Assembly (NCBI GenBank): GCA_963793845.1
Contig: CAWCBG010000002.1
Location: 124,001 to 188,000 of the forward strand
Origin: CAWCBG01 sp963793845
Lineage (GTDB): Bacteria > Acidobacteriota > Terriglobia > Terriglobales > Acidobacteriaceae
Direction of reading: 5' to 3'
DNA length: 64,000 nucleotides
Shown here: in pieces, positions 43,393-52,425 of the stretch
How the letters are laid out: every line of letters begins with the position of its first letter
How positions within the stretch are numbered: the first letter of the stretch is position 1
The notes under the pieces: generated by a model
Seen by the model: only the letters and a program-made list of their open reading frames with translations
The model's database searches: none
What the model was told of the DNA's origin: nothing
Translations under genes and position numbers: made by a program

Positions 43393-44364
43393 ATGATGTT
43401 CAAAACAAGAAGAGTTATCTGGGTGGTAACAGCTGGATTGTTGCTCGGCATGATGGCGACGGCGGCCTACGCACAGGATGCAGGACAGAAGACTTTCGCG
43501 AACGCACAGGACGCGGGCAAGGCGTTGTACGACGCCATAAAGTCGGGCGACAAGGACGCGATGCTGGCGGTGCTTGGTTCTTCGGCCGCGAATGTTGTTT
43601 CGTCGGGCGATGAAGTACAGGATAAGAAGAATGGGGCATTCTTCACCGACAAGTATGAGCAGATGAATCGCTGGGGCAGGGAAAGCGACGGCAGCATGGT
43701 GCTGTATTGCGGCGCCGAGAACTGGCCCTTTCCTATCCCGCTGAAGAAGGATACCGCCGGACAGTGGTATTTCGATACCAAGGCTGGCGTGCAGGAGATC
43801 CTGTTCCGCCGCGTCGGCAAGAACGAGCTGGCGGCCATCCGGGTGTGCGGAGTACTGGTGGATGCCCAGCATGAGTACTTCGACCAGACGCACGATGGAG
43901 ACTCGGTGCATCAGTATGCGCAGAAGTTTACCAGCGACGAAGGCAAGCAGAACGGCCTGTACTGGAAGGCTGCCGAAGGACAGCCCGAGAGCCCAGTCGG
44001 TCCGCTGGTTGCCTACGCCACCGGCGAAGGCTATGGAGGGGAGAAGAAATCGGCAGAGCCCTTCCACGGCTACTACTTTCACATGCTGAAGTCGCAAGGC
44101 GCCAACGTGCCCGGCGGAGCTAAGAGTTACATCGTCGACGGCAAGATGACGGGCGGCTTCGCGTTTGTGGCGTATCCGGCCGAGTATCGCAACTCGGGCG
44201 TGATGACCTTCCTCGTCGACCAGGACGGAATCGTCTACGAGAAAGATCTCGGTCCGAACACCGCTGATCTCGCGAAAGCGATGACCGCTTACAATCCGGA
44301 CTCGAGCTGGACTGTGGCTGAAAACCCTGATGCGAACGAAGCAAGCGACACAACCGAAAATTAG
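43393..44364 (+). CDS. DUF2950 exported protein
   Basis: This 323-aa protein from ATG 43393 (GGAGG just upstream; ATG 43396 also possible) has the signal peptide VIWVVTAGLLLGMMATAAYA. The DUF2950 blocks are AQDAGKALYDAIKSGDKDAMLAVLG, GAFFTDKYEQMNRW, WPFPIPLKKDTAGQWYFDTKAG, GKNELAAIRVCGVLVDAQ, EYRNSGVMTFLVDQDGIVYEKDLG. It usually accompanies DUF3300, as here. The role is unknown; an envelope-located partner of the DUF3300 protein is inferred. A strong terminator follows. Confidence 0.9.
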   Translation: MMFKTRRVIWVVTAGLLLGMMATAAYAQDAGQKTFANAQDAGKALYDAIKSGDKDAMLAVLGSSAANVVSSGDEVQDKKNGAFFTDKYEQMNRWGRESDGSMVLYCGAENWPFPIPLKKDTAGQWYFDTKAGVQEILFRRVGKNELAAIRVCGVLVDAQHEYFDQTHDGDSVHQYAQKFTSDEGKQNGLYWKAAEGQPESPVGPLVAYATGEGYGGEKKSAEPFHGYYFHMLKSQGANVPGGAKSYIVDGKMTGGFAFVAYPAEYRNSGVMTFLVDQDGIVYEKDLGPNTADLAKAMTAYNPDSSWTVAENPDANEASDTTEN

Positions 44365-44397
44365 ACCTTTGCCCGGTAGTGATGTAGCTTGCGGCTG

Positions 44398-44438
44398 TCG
44401 GCAGAGCGGAGTTTGACGTGGCGCTCTGCCGATTTTTT
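44398..44438 (+). terminator. Rho-independent terminator of the DUF3300-DUF2950 pair
   Basis: TCGGCAGAGC (44398-44407) and GCTCTGCCGA (44423-44432) form a 10-bp perfect stem with a 15-base loop, followed at once by TTTTTT. It is a textbook intrinsic terminator 34 bases after the stop. Confidence 0.9.
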
Positions 44439-44483
44439 CGGGCGTGGTCAACTATGCTATTCGAACTTGCGGCACTCTGACTG

Positions 44484-47400
44484 CTAATCGATTTCCCGCA
44501 ACATCATGCCTGAGGCTTGGGGCAGATTTCCCGCAGGATGCGCCTTCTGCCATTCGGCTTCCGGCACAGTCTCGATCACGTTCAGCTTCTTCTCCTGCAA
44601 ACCGCTGTTAATGGCGGGCAACTCCTCTGCCGTTATCTTCTGGAACTCCTTGATAACGTCTTCCAGCTCCCGGCCCAGTACTTCGGTGCGAGCGACCTCG
44701 GCGGCTGTTGGGCGGCCGTCATAGCCCAGCACGTCTCCGTAAACCTGGGCGACATATTCGCGCAGCCGCTCTTCCCCGGTGATCGCGCCGCCTTCCTTGG
44801 TAGCGACGATCTTTGAGCGTGTATTGTCCGCCGACGCCGCCAGACTCTCCAGCTTTTTGCGCAGAGGATCAGATTCCGGCAGCTTTGAGGCCCGCTGATT
44901 GGCCTGATCACGAACGGCAACGATATTGTCCACCGCCCAACTCATGTGATCCAGCATGTTGTAGAGCTTCATGGCCAGGTCAAACTGCGCCTGGCGATCT
45001 GCCTGGGTGTACTTCGCGCGCGGATCAGTGATGATGTTCAGCTGCGTGGTGTAGACCTGGTCGCCCTTGGTCATCTTCACCGTGTATTGGCCGGGCAACA
45101 CTTTCGGACCTTGCGCCGCCCCAAACGCAGCCGATGCCGCCGGCGGAATGTTTGGTGCTTTCAGGCGCATGGACCACATGGCGCGATTCAATCCCCGATG
45201 CTTGCTGCCAGTGATGGTGTCGAGCAGCTTACCGTTGGAATCGAAGATCTCGATCCTCAGGTCGCCATAGATGTGGCGGGTCTTCTGGTAGTAGGTGATC
45301 ATGGCATCGGTGGGCCGGGGCGGACCGATGAAGGTCTCATCGCCTTCCGGCCAGCCAGCCTGCGCTTCCACGTACTGCACCGCGGGACGGGTCGCAACGA
45401 ACGCTCCGGTTTTTACCATGAGGTCGGGCGTCAGGGAACGCAGTGCCGAGATATCGTCGATGATCCAGATGCCACGCCCATGAGTGGCCAGCACAAGGTC
45501 GGATTGTCGCGCCTGCACCACGATGTCGCGCACCGCTACTGCCGGGAAATCGCTGCCCTTGTACTGGGCCCAGCGCTGGCCGCCGTCGATCGACACCCAG
45601 AGGCCAAACTCCGTTCCCAGGAAAAGCAGGTTGGGATTCACCGTGTCCTCGGTGATCACGTGGGCATAGCCCCGAACGCCGCTCTCCTGCACGGGTAATG
45701 CGGTCCAAGTCTTGCCGTAATCGGTGGTTTTGGAGACATAAGGCTTCAGGTCGCCGAAGGTGTGACGGTCGAAGGTGGCGTAGGCCGTGCCTTCATTGAA
45801 GCGGCTGGCCGCGACCGTTGACACCCAGGAGTTCGGAGGAAGGCCCAGGTTGCCGGTCACATTCGTCCAGGTCTTCGCGCCATCGCGGGTGATCTGCATG
45901 TTGCCATCGTCGGTGCCGACCCAGATGATCTGCCCGTTCTTGGGCGACTCGCTGATCGAGTAAATCGAGGTGTGCATTTCCGCTGCGGAGTTGTCCACCG
46001 TGATACCGCCGGACTCTTCCTGCTTCTGCTTCTCCGGATTGTTTGTAGTCAGGTCGGGAGAAATGCGCTCCCAGGTTTGGCCATGATCGCGCGAGCGGAA
46101 CAGGAATTGCGCTCCAATGTAGATGGTGCCCTTCTCGTTGGGGCTCATGTGAATCGGCGTGTTCCAGTTGAAGCGCAGCTTCTTCTCGCCATAGTCGGCG
46201 TAAGGAGTGATGATGCGGGTCTCGTGCGAGTAGCGGTTGACGCGGCCAATGTAGCCGCCCTGGGCCTCGGCATAGATGTAAGCCGGATCGGCCGGATCTT
46301 CGAACATCCAGAAGCCGTCGCCGTTGAACATGTTCTCCCAGCGCGAGTAAGTCACGCCGCTGGGATAGGACGAATCCCCCACCCAATCGCTGTTGTCCTG
46401 GAGGCCACCATACACGCGGTAGGGATCGGCGTTATCCACGCTGACGTGATAGAACTGCGACACCGGAAGATTGATCTGGTGCATCCAGCGCGTGCCACCG
46501 TCCTGGCTGCGCCACAAGCCTCCGTCGTCTCCTGCATAAACTACGTTGGTGTTGGCCGGGTCGACCCAGACTACGTGGAAGTCTCCGTGCGCCGCACTCG
46601 ACACCGGGCTGAAGCTCTTTCCACCATTCACGCTCAACAGCAGAAGGAGATCGGGCTTGAAGACTTTCTCCGGATCCTTGGGATCGACGATCAGGTTGGC
46701 AAAGTAGAACGGACGCCACACCATGAATTGGCTCGCATCCAGCTTGGTCCAGGTGCTGCCGGCATCATTGGAGCGGTACAGCGCGCTCTCCTTGGACTCG
46801 ATCATGGCGTAGACGATCTGGGGATTCGAAGGCGCTACCGCCAGGGCGATGCGTCCGTACGGCTTCGCTGGAAGGCCTTTGGCATTCGCCTCGGTCAGTT
46901 CCGTCCAGTGATCGCCGCCATCGGTGGACTTGTAAAGCCCGCTACCTTCACCACCGGAACGGAAGGTCCAGCCCTGGCGGCGAAAATCCCACATGGAAGC
47001 GTAAATTGTGCCGGGTTCCTGCGGACTCATGCTAAGCATGGCGCAGCCACTCGACATATTCTTGCCGGCGAGGACCTTGGCCCATGTCTTACCACCGTCG
47101 GTTGTCCTGAAGACGCCTCCGGCATCGCTGTCGTTCCACAAGTGTCCGGTGGCGCAGGCGTAAACCGTGTTGCCGTTCTTCGGGTCGACGAGGATCTTGG
47201 ATATGTGTTCGGAATCCTTCAACCCGACATTCGTCCAGTTCTCGCCGCCATCCGTCGACTTGTAGATGCCGTCGCCGACGGAAACACTATTGCGCACCCA
47301 TGATTCGCCGGTGCCCACCCAGACGATCTGCGAATTTGTCGGATCGATGGTTACCGCGCCGATGGACTGCACATTCGGCTTGTCGAAGACGGACTTGAAG

Positions 47401-47672
47401 GTGGTGCCGCCGTTCACGGACTTCCACACGCCGCCACTGGCCGCTCCGGCAAATACCAGCAAGCGTCCCTTATCGTGGGCGGCGTCGAGCGCGGCGATAC
47501 GTCCGCTCATGACGGCCGATCCGATATTGCGCGCCGGCAAGCCGGAGATCGTGCCGGAATCGAACCTGACAGGCGTCTGGGCAGCCGTGGGCAGAGCGGT
47601 CGCCAATAGCAAAGCAATCCAGCAGAAAGAAGCGATTCGCAGGCTTCTACAACCAAACGAAGCAGCAGCCAT
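44484..47672 (-). CDS. Large exported Vps10/sortilin-type BNR-repeat protein
   Basis: From ATG 47672 the protein has 1062 aa (TTG 47681 would add three). A signal peptide (IASFCWIALLLATALPTAAQ) precedes two beta-propellers, about residues 35-740, made of repeats with the Asp-box pattern SxDxGxxW: KSTDGGENWTNVG, RTTDGGKTWAKV, KSTDGGDHWTEL, RSNDAGSTWTKL, RSQDGGTRWMH, TRDGAKTWTNV and others. The C-terminal 300 residues contain a beta-domain (IEIFDSNGKLLDTI) and a helical region. Such proteins are often annotated as glycosyl hydrolases, but no catalytic evidence is visible and the fold resembles the sortilin Vps10 domain. Probably a periplasmic or surface binding protein. Downstream of the lipoprotein-sorting-like gene on the same strand. 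Confidence 0.85.
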   Translation of the reverse strand: MAAASFGCRSLRIASFCWIALLLATALPTAAQTPVRFDSGTISGLPARNIGSAVMSGRIAALDAAHDKGRLLVFAGAASGGVWKSVNGGTTFKSVFDKPNVQSIGAVTIDPTNSQIVWVGTGESWVRNSVSVGDGIYKSTDGGENWTNVGLKDSEHISKILVDPKNGNTVYACATGHLWNDSDAGGVFRTTDGGKTWAKVLAGKNMSSGCAMLSMSPQEPGTIYASMWDFRRQGWTFRSGGEGSGLYKSTDGGDHWTELTEANAKGLPAKPYGRIALAVAPSNPQIVYAMIESKESALYRSNDAGSTWTKLDASQFMVWRPFYFANLIVDPKDPEKVFKPDLLLLLSVNGGKSFSPVSSAAHGDFHVVWVDPANTNVVYAGDDGGLWRSQDGGTRWMHQINLPVSQFYHVSVDNADPYRVYGGLQDNSDWVGDSSYPSGVTYSRWENMFNGDGFWMFEDPADPAYIYAEAQGGYIGRVNRYSHETRIITPYADYGEKKLRFNWNTPIHMSPNEKGTIYIGAQFLFRSRDHGQTWERISPDLTTNNPEKQKQEESGGITVDNSAAEMHTSIYSISESPKNGQIIWVGTDDGNMQITRDGAKTWTNVTGNLGLPPNSWVSTVAASRFNEGTAYATFDRHTFGDLKPYVSKTTDYGKTWTALPVQESGVRGYAHVITEDTVNPNLLFLGTEFGLWVSIDGGQRWAQYKGSDFPAVAVRDIVVQARQSDLVLATHGRGIWIIDDISALRSLTPDLMVKTGAFVATRPAVQYVEAQAGWPEGDETFIGPPRPTDAMITYYQKTRHIYGDLRIEIFDSNGKLLDTITGSKHRGLNRAMWSMRLKAPNIPPAASAAFGAAQGPKVLPGQYTVKMTKGDQVYTTQLNIITDPRAKYTQADRQAQFDLAMKLYNMLDHMSWAVDNIVAVRDQANQRASKLPESDPLRKKLESLAASADNTRSKIVATKEGGAITGEERLREYVAQVYGDVLGYDGRPTAAEVARTEVLGRELEDVIKEFQKITAEELPAINSGLQEKKLNVIETVPEAEWQKAHPAGNLPQASGMMLREID

Positions 47673-47734
47673 AATGATCAAGTCCTCTCACTCTAAGATC
47701 GTTGGGTAAAGATGAAGTACGGGATTCTGGGCCG

Positions 47735-48469
47735 TTACTTCTTGGCCGGAGCCTGCATTTGGAAGTGCGAGTCGTCGATCGGAATGTTCGCTTCGATCTT
47801 TTCAAACGTAATTCTCGCGCGGTCATTGGGATTGCCCTTGGTGCCGCCCTCGACGGAAAACGGATAATACACACCGGCAACTTGTTTGTAGGAACCCAGA
47901 TCCAGCTCAGTCTCGCGCACCGACCCGCGAATGAATTCCTGTTTTTCCTTCCTGATCTCCAGGTAAGTGTCCGGATCGAGATAGTAGTAAACGATATCGC
48001 CGTTCTTGAGTGTGACCTTGAGCTTGTAGACATCGTCGCCGTCAACTGTGTCGTGTCCCAGGTATTCGATCTTATTGCCCTTGGCCTGGTAATCGACCAG
48101 CGGCCCGTCGATGTCGGACTCTTCGATCAGATCGCGCGAATCATCCTCGCCCATCAGTTCCGGATCCTTCTTGCCGTTGAAAGGCTGAATCTGCCAGGCG
48201 GTTTTGCCATCGTACGCCAGCACCTGCGTCATGCCTTGCAAGGTGAAGTTCTGCCGGATCATGTCGGGCCGCTTCTGCTCCTGACTGATTTCCGCGGTGA
48301 TTCCCTGCACGTAAATCTTGCCGGTCATGCTGATGGTGTTTATGGCCTTAATCTTGTCCACCCCGCCCCGGGCCTGTATGTTCTTCGCCACCAGTTCCTC
48401 GGCTGTCTGGGCGAAGGCCAGAGAGGTCAAACAGGACAATCCGAGCACAAGCTTCAGAACTACGCGCAT
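47735..48469 (-). CDS. Outer-membrane lipoprotein-sorting-like exported protein (LolA/LppX fold)
   Basis: ATG 48469 follows AAGGAGAGATTTAC and gives 244 aa with signal peptide VVLKLVLGLSCLTSLAFA. The mature protein reads TAEELVAKNIQARGGVDKIKAI, ISMTGKI, KRPDMIRQNFTLQGMTQVLAYDGKTAWQI, YYLDPDTYLEIRKEKQ and GVYYPFSVE. This is the half-barrel pattern of LolA/LolB-like and DUF4292-type lipid-binding proteins common in acidobacteria. It is likely a periplasmic carrier of lipid or lipoprotein. Sixty-two bases separate it from the BNR-repeat gene, and co-transcription is plausible. Confidence 0.8.
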   Translation of the reverse strand: MRVVLKLVLGLSCLTSLAFAQTAEELVAKNIQARGGVDKIKAINTISMTGKIYVQGITAEISQEQKRPDMIRQNFTLQGMTQVLAYDGKTAWQIQPFNGKKDPELMGEDDSRDLIEESDIDGPLVDYQAKGNKIEYLGHDTVDGDDVYKLKVTLKNGDIVYYYLDPDTYLEIRKEKQEFIRGSVRETELDLGSYKQVAGVYYPFSVEGGTKGNPNDRARITFEKIEANIPIDDSHFQMQAPAKK

Positions 48470-48914
48470 GTAAATCTCTCCTTGGGATGCAGTACAAGCT
48501 GCCGCCGGGGTCAATCATCGGACGGGTATAGATGTCTGTACGTTACCGGAAACTCGGAAGTTCTACCCAGCAGCGTCACGGGGAATCATTGTACTCGGTG
48601 TAGTAGTAGAAGCGTGAATGTTCTACACCCTTCGAACCCTGTCGCATCCTCGGCGGTGCGGCCCGCAAGAATGCAAGAGTGCAGCATGTCAGACAGCAGT
48701 AGCCGTTCTTCCCTGTTCAATAGCGACCTACCCCATTATTCTCACTCTAAAGGTGCGCGCGTTCTACCTCATAAGAAGGCAGACCGCTGATGCCATCCGG
48801 GATCTGCCCCATAGACCTTGAGGTCGGCATCCAAGTCGTGTTCCTGGTGTTGGTCGCGAACTTTAGTCTGCGAATAAAGTCCTTTGAGGATTGTCTTCGT
48901 CCGGACGCGCGTTC
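48470..48914. other. Intergenic region without a supported gene
   Basis: The 445 bases carry only short ORFs of odd composition. AT-rich spots near 48770 and 48870 could be promoters for the minus-strand lipoprotein-sorting-like gene, but nothing is clear. No hairpin with a T-run was found for the PilZ gene. Confidence 0.35.
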
Positions 48915-49313
48915 TCAGTTCTGCTGTCGGATATCGCTGCCGTCATCGTTCACGTAGTAGGCGCCATAGCTGTCACCGTTGCGGTACAGGATGCGGGAGT
49001 AGTAACGGCAGGGCTGGTCGAAGTCATGCACGAACTCAAATTCGACAACCTTTCCGACCTCCAGAACCGCAGCCGTCTCAAACGCCACACCGCCGTGACT
49101 TACGTTGCAACAAACCGCGTGGTAGCACGCAGGATGGCCATTGACAGCCACGATTCGGACCGGGGCGCTAATCGAAATTCGTTCCTGTTGTCTTCGGTCG
49201 GCCGCGATTCCAGGATTAACTTCAGGTAGGAAAGCCTCGATCAGACGGTTCATGACACCGTTCTCATCGGCAGGAACAACGGCTGACGTTAGCGGGCGCT
49301 TCTCGCACGCCAT
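48915..49313 (-). CDS. PilZ-domain protein (probable c-di-GMP receptor)
   Basis: The C-terminal ~95 residues form a PilZ barrel: the c-di-GMP-binding arginine block (ADRRQQERISISAPVRIV) and the second motif NVSHGGVAFET ((D/N)xSxxG). These are followed by LEVGKVVEFEF and RILYRNGDSYGAYYV. Both ligand motifs are intact, so cyclic-di-GMP binding is likely. The start is uncertain: ATG 49313 (132 aa) and ATG 49253 (112 aa, MNRLIEAFL) both lack strong ribosome binding sites. No enzymatic or output domain is attached, so it probably acts through a partner. Confidence 0.82.
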   Translation of the reverse strand: MACEKRPLTSAVVPADENGVMNRLIEAFLPEVNPGIAADRRQQERISISAPVRIVAVNGHPACYHAVCCNVSHGGVAFETAAVLEVGKVVEFEFVHDFDQPCRYYSRILYRNGDSYGAYYVNDDGSDIRQQN

Positions 49314-49527
49314 TCGCCGGCCATCCCACTGCAATCAGGAACTACGAAGGCCGGGCCCAAGGTGGCCAAGAAGCAAGCGTGAGGCGCAGGACTAAGGGAG
49401 GCTCGCATCTCTGAAAGTGAATGCCGGCTGGCTACCGCGCGTAGGAGTGGCTGCCACGGTTGGGTCTCCCGAGCCGGCCCTGTAGAATTAAGGGTTTGCT
49501 CATAGCTTCCATGATAAGGAGAATTCC

Positions 49528-50829
49528 TTGATCGCTCGCTATACACGACCGGAGATGGGTCGCATCTGGAGTGACGACAATCGCTTCCGCACCTGGCTGG
49601 ACGTCGAAATTGCCGCCACCGAAACTCTGGCGGATGCCGGCATCGTGCCACAGTCGGCCGCCACAGCCATCCGCGAAAAGGGCGGCTTCGATCTGGCGCG
49701 CATCAACGAGATTGAAGCCGAGGTGAAGCATGACGTTATCGCGTTTACCACGGCCGTCGCCGAGAAGGTTGGCCCCGAGTCGCGCTGGCTGCACTATGGG
49801 CTTACGTCAAACGATGTGGTTGACACGGCGCAAGCCCTGCTGGTCAAACAGGCGTCGGGCATTATCCGCGAAGATCTTGCGAGATTCCGCGACGTACTGA
49901 AGCGGCGCGCTTTGGAGTTCAAGCACACTCCTGCTATCGGACGGACCCACGGCATACACGCCGAGCCGATTACCTTCGGCCTGAAGCTGGCGAACTGGTA
50001 CTCGGAAGTAGAACGCGATATCGAACGCTTCGAACTTGCCTCGGAACAGATGCGCGTTGGTAAGCTCTCCGGCGCGGTCGGGAACGGAGCTCATCTCGAG
50101 CCGGAGTACGAGGAACAAATCTGTGCTCGCCTTGGCTTGAAGGTTGCCGCAATTTCGACGCAGGTGATTCAACGGGATCGGCACGCGTTCTACGTTGCGA
50201 CGCTCGCCGTGATTGCTTCGACCCTCGATAAGATCGCGACCGAGGTCCGCCATCTGCAACGCACTGAGGTTCGCGAGGCCGAAGAATACTTCAGCGAGAA
50301 GCAGAAGGGCTCGTCGGCCATGCCCCACAAGCGAAACCCCGTGACATGCGAGCAGATCAGCGGGTTGGCGCGTGTGGTGCGCTCCAACGCTCAGGCTGCG
50401 CTGGAGAATGTTGCGCTGTGGCACGAGCGCGACATCTCGCATTCCTCGGCTGAACGCATCATACTTCCGGACTCAACCATCCTTGTCGATTACCTGCTGA
50501 ACAAGGCGACGAACCTGATCGACACGCTGCTGGTCTATCCCAAGCGTATGTTGAAGAATCTGGAATCGACTGGCGGGCTGGTATTCAGCGGGCAGTTGCT
50601 GCTTGACCTGGTGGAAACAGGCGTGTTGCGCGAAGACGCGTACCGGCTGGTTCAATCAAACGCCATGAAGGCGTGGAAAGAAGATCTCAACTTCCGCGAA
50701 CTGATCATGAACGATCCGGAAATCACGTCCAAGGTGAAGCGGGAGACGCTGGAACATGCCTTCGACTTGCAGCGTCCGTTACGGAATGTCGATAAGATCT
50801 TTCACCGGGTATTCGGCGACGTGAGCTGA
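49528..50829 (+). CDS. purB: Adenylosuccinate lyase
   Basis: This 433-aa member of the fumarase/aspartase superfamily has YTRPEMGRIWSDDNRF, the catalytic-His region SNDVVDTAQALL and IGRTHGIHAEP, the signature loop GSSAMPHKRNP with the catalytic Ser, and HERDISHSSAERI. It acts twice in purine synthesis (SAICAR and adenylosuccinate cleavage). The start codon is TTG 49528: AAGGAG lies at 49517-49522 and the N-terminus (IARYTRPEMG) matches the family, with no nearby ATG. It converges with ubiX; three bases separate the stops. Confidence 0.95.
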   Translation: MIARYTRPEMGRIWSDDNRFRTWLDVEIAATETLADAGIVPQSAATAIREKGGFDLARINEIEAEVKHDVIAFTTAVAEKVGPESRWLHYGLTSNDVVDTAQALLVKQASGIIREDLARFRDVLKRRALEFKHTPAIGRTHGIHAEPITFGLKLANWYSEVERDIERFELASEQMRVGKLSGAVGNGAHLEPEYEEQICARLGLKVAAISTQVIQRDRHAFYVATLAVIASTLDKIATEVRHLQRTEVREAEEYFSEKQKGSSAMPHKRNPVTCEQISGLARVVRSNAQAALENVALWHERDISHSSAERIILPDSTILVDYLLNKATNLIDTLLVYPKRMLKNLESTGGLVFSGQLLLDLVETGVLREDAYRLVQSNAMKAWKEDLNFRELIMNDPEITSKVKRETLEHAFDLQRPLRNVDKIFHRVFGDVS

Positions 50830-50832
50830 CAG

Positions 50833-51444
50833 TTATGACTTCCAGCGATAGGCATCAGGCTGTGGAAGGCCGATGAAGGCGAGGACCCGATTGACGAACT
50901 CGCGCGCGATGTCATCGGTCGACTCGGGTTGGAAGTAAAAGGCAGGGATAACCGGGAAGATCGTCGCTCCTGCCTCGGCCGCTAAGGTCATGTTACGCAG
51001 ATGAATGCGATTGAAGGGCGTCTCCCGCACGCATAGCACGAGCGGACGACGCTCTTTCAGACAGACGTCGGCAGCGCGTTCGATTAAGTGATCGGCTGTA
51101 CCGTTGGCGATTCGCGCCAATGTTCCCATGCTGCATGGCAGAACGATCATGGCATCCGTCGGGCACGACCCGCTGGCGACGTTAGCTCCGATATCATCGT
51201 TGTTCTGCTGCTGAATCTTGGTTGAAGCCGTCCCCAAGAGTTTCGTCACTACTTCATTCCGGCCGGAGATTTGCAACTCCTCCGCCATCACGCGCAAACC
51301 ACTGTCGGAGATGATGAGATTCACCGTGCGGACGTGCTCTTCGTGCTCCAGCGTCGCGAGCAAGTGGCGGGCGAAGATGGAGCCGCTGGCGCCGGTGATG
51401 GCAACCGTAAGAGTTCGAGCGGCTTGGCTGGTTTCAGGTGACAT
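50833..51444 (-). CDS. ubiX: Flavin prenyltransferase UbiX
   Basis: The 203-aa protein has the UbiX/Pad1 motifs VAITGASGSIFARHLL, LIISDSG, ASGSCPTDAMIVLPCSMGTLARIANG, LIERAADVCLKERRPLVLCVRETP and MTLAAEAGATIFPVIPAFY. It makes prenylated FMN, the cofactor of UbiD-type decarboxylases. No ubiD is in the window. The length is normal for the family and the active-site Ser and Glu residues are present. Confidence 0.95.
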   Translation of the reverse strand: MSPETSQAARTLTVAITGASGSIFARHLLATLEHEEHVRTVNLIISDSGLRVMAEELQISGRNEVVTKLLGTASTKIQQQNNDDIGANVASGSCPTDAMIVLPCSMGTLARIANGTADHLIERAADVCLKERRPLVLCVRETPFNRIHLRNMTLAAEAGATIFPVIPAFYFQPESTDDIAREFVNRVLAFIGLPQPDAYRWKS

Positions 51445-51637
51445 CTAACCTAGTAACTCGTCAGTTGCTTCAGGGCAACTACAGCCTGAGAATCGTTTTC
51501 ATCGTACCATTCATCGTAACCGGCGGAGCGAGGAGCGCTCTTGCCGAAGACTTCGACACGCCGCGAGATGCTCCAGTTCAGCGACCCACGAGTGATAAGC
51601 TCTAACGGTTGAACACCATGGCACACCAACATCCTGC

Positions 51638-52387
51638 ATGAACTCAGACTCCATCAAGAAGTTGTTTCAGCAGGTCAAGCAAGGCAAGCTGTCGCCCGAC
51701 GAGGCAGTGCAGCAGCTGAAGCATCTGCCGTTCGAGGATCTGGGCTTCGCCAACGTTGACCATCATCGCGCGCTGCGCGTGGGAATGCCGGAGGTCATCT
51801 TCGGACCCGGGAAAGAGCCTGCTCATCTCGCCGACATCTTCGCTACGCTGGCGAAGCGTGGACACAATGTTCTGGCAACACGCGTAACAGCCGAGCAGTT
51901 TCGCGCGGTAAAGCGGAAGCTCCGCAAAGCTGAATACCACGAACTGGGCCGCGCCATCACGCTCACGCAGGACGAGACGCGTTACGGCAAAGGACGTATC
52001 GTCGTCGTCTCGGCGGGCACCAGCGACATTCCCGTCGCCGAAGAAGCGGTCGTAACGGCGGAAATCATGGGCAATGATGTACAGCACGTTTACGATGTCG
52101 GCGTCGCCGGAATCCATCGTTTGCTGGCGCGGCACGAGGTGCTGACACAGGCGCGCGTGATTGTCGTTTGCGCGGGAATGGAGGGCGCGCTGCCCAGCGT
52201 TGTCGGCGGACTCGTCGGTGTCCCGGTCATTGCAGTCCCAACCAGCGTTGGCTATGGCGCCTCTTTCAAAGGGGTGACCGCGCTGCTGGGGATGCTGAAT
52301 TCCTGCGCGTCGAACGTAACCGTAGTGAACATCGACAACGGTTTCGGCGCAGGCTACGTGGCGTCGATCATTAACCGGCTAGCGTAG
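51638..52387 (+). CDS. larB: Nickel-pincer cofactor biosynthesis protein LarB
   Basis: This 249-aa protein has a short helical N-terminus (IKKLFQQVKQGKLSPDEAVQQLKHL) and a PurE-like core with DHHRALRVGMPEVIFGPGK, VVVSAGTSDIPVAEEA, DVGVAGIHRLL, VVCAGMEGALPSVVGGLV and PTSVGYGASFKGVTALLGMLN. This is LarB, which carboxylates and hydrolyses nicotinic acid adenine dinucleotide in the synthesis of the NPN cofactor of lactate racemase-type enzymes. Older annotations call it AIR carboxylase-related. LarC, LarE and LarA are not in the window. ATG 51638 has no strong ribosome binding site. Confidence 0.93.
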   Translation: MNSDSIKKLFQQVKQGKLSPDEAVQQLKHLPFEDLGFANVDHHRALRVGMPEVIFGPGKEPAHLADIFATLAKRGHNVLATRVTAEQFRAVKRKLRKAEYHELGRAITLTQDETRYGKGRIVVVSAGTSDIPVAEEAVVTAEIMGNDVQHVYDVGVAGIHRLLARHEVLTQARVIVVCAGMEGALPSVVGGLVGVPVIAVPTSVGYGASFKGVTALLGMLNSCASNVTVVNIDNGFGAGYVASIINRLA

Positions 52388-52425
52388 CGGTTTCTGCGCG
52401 AAAAAGGCCGTCGTAAAAAGGCGCG

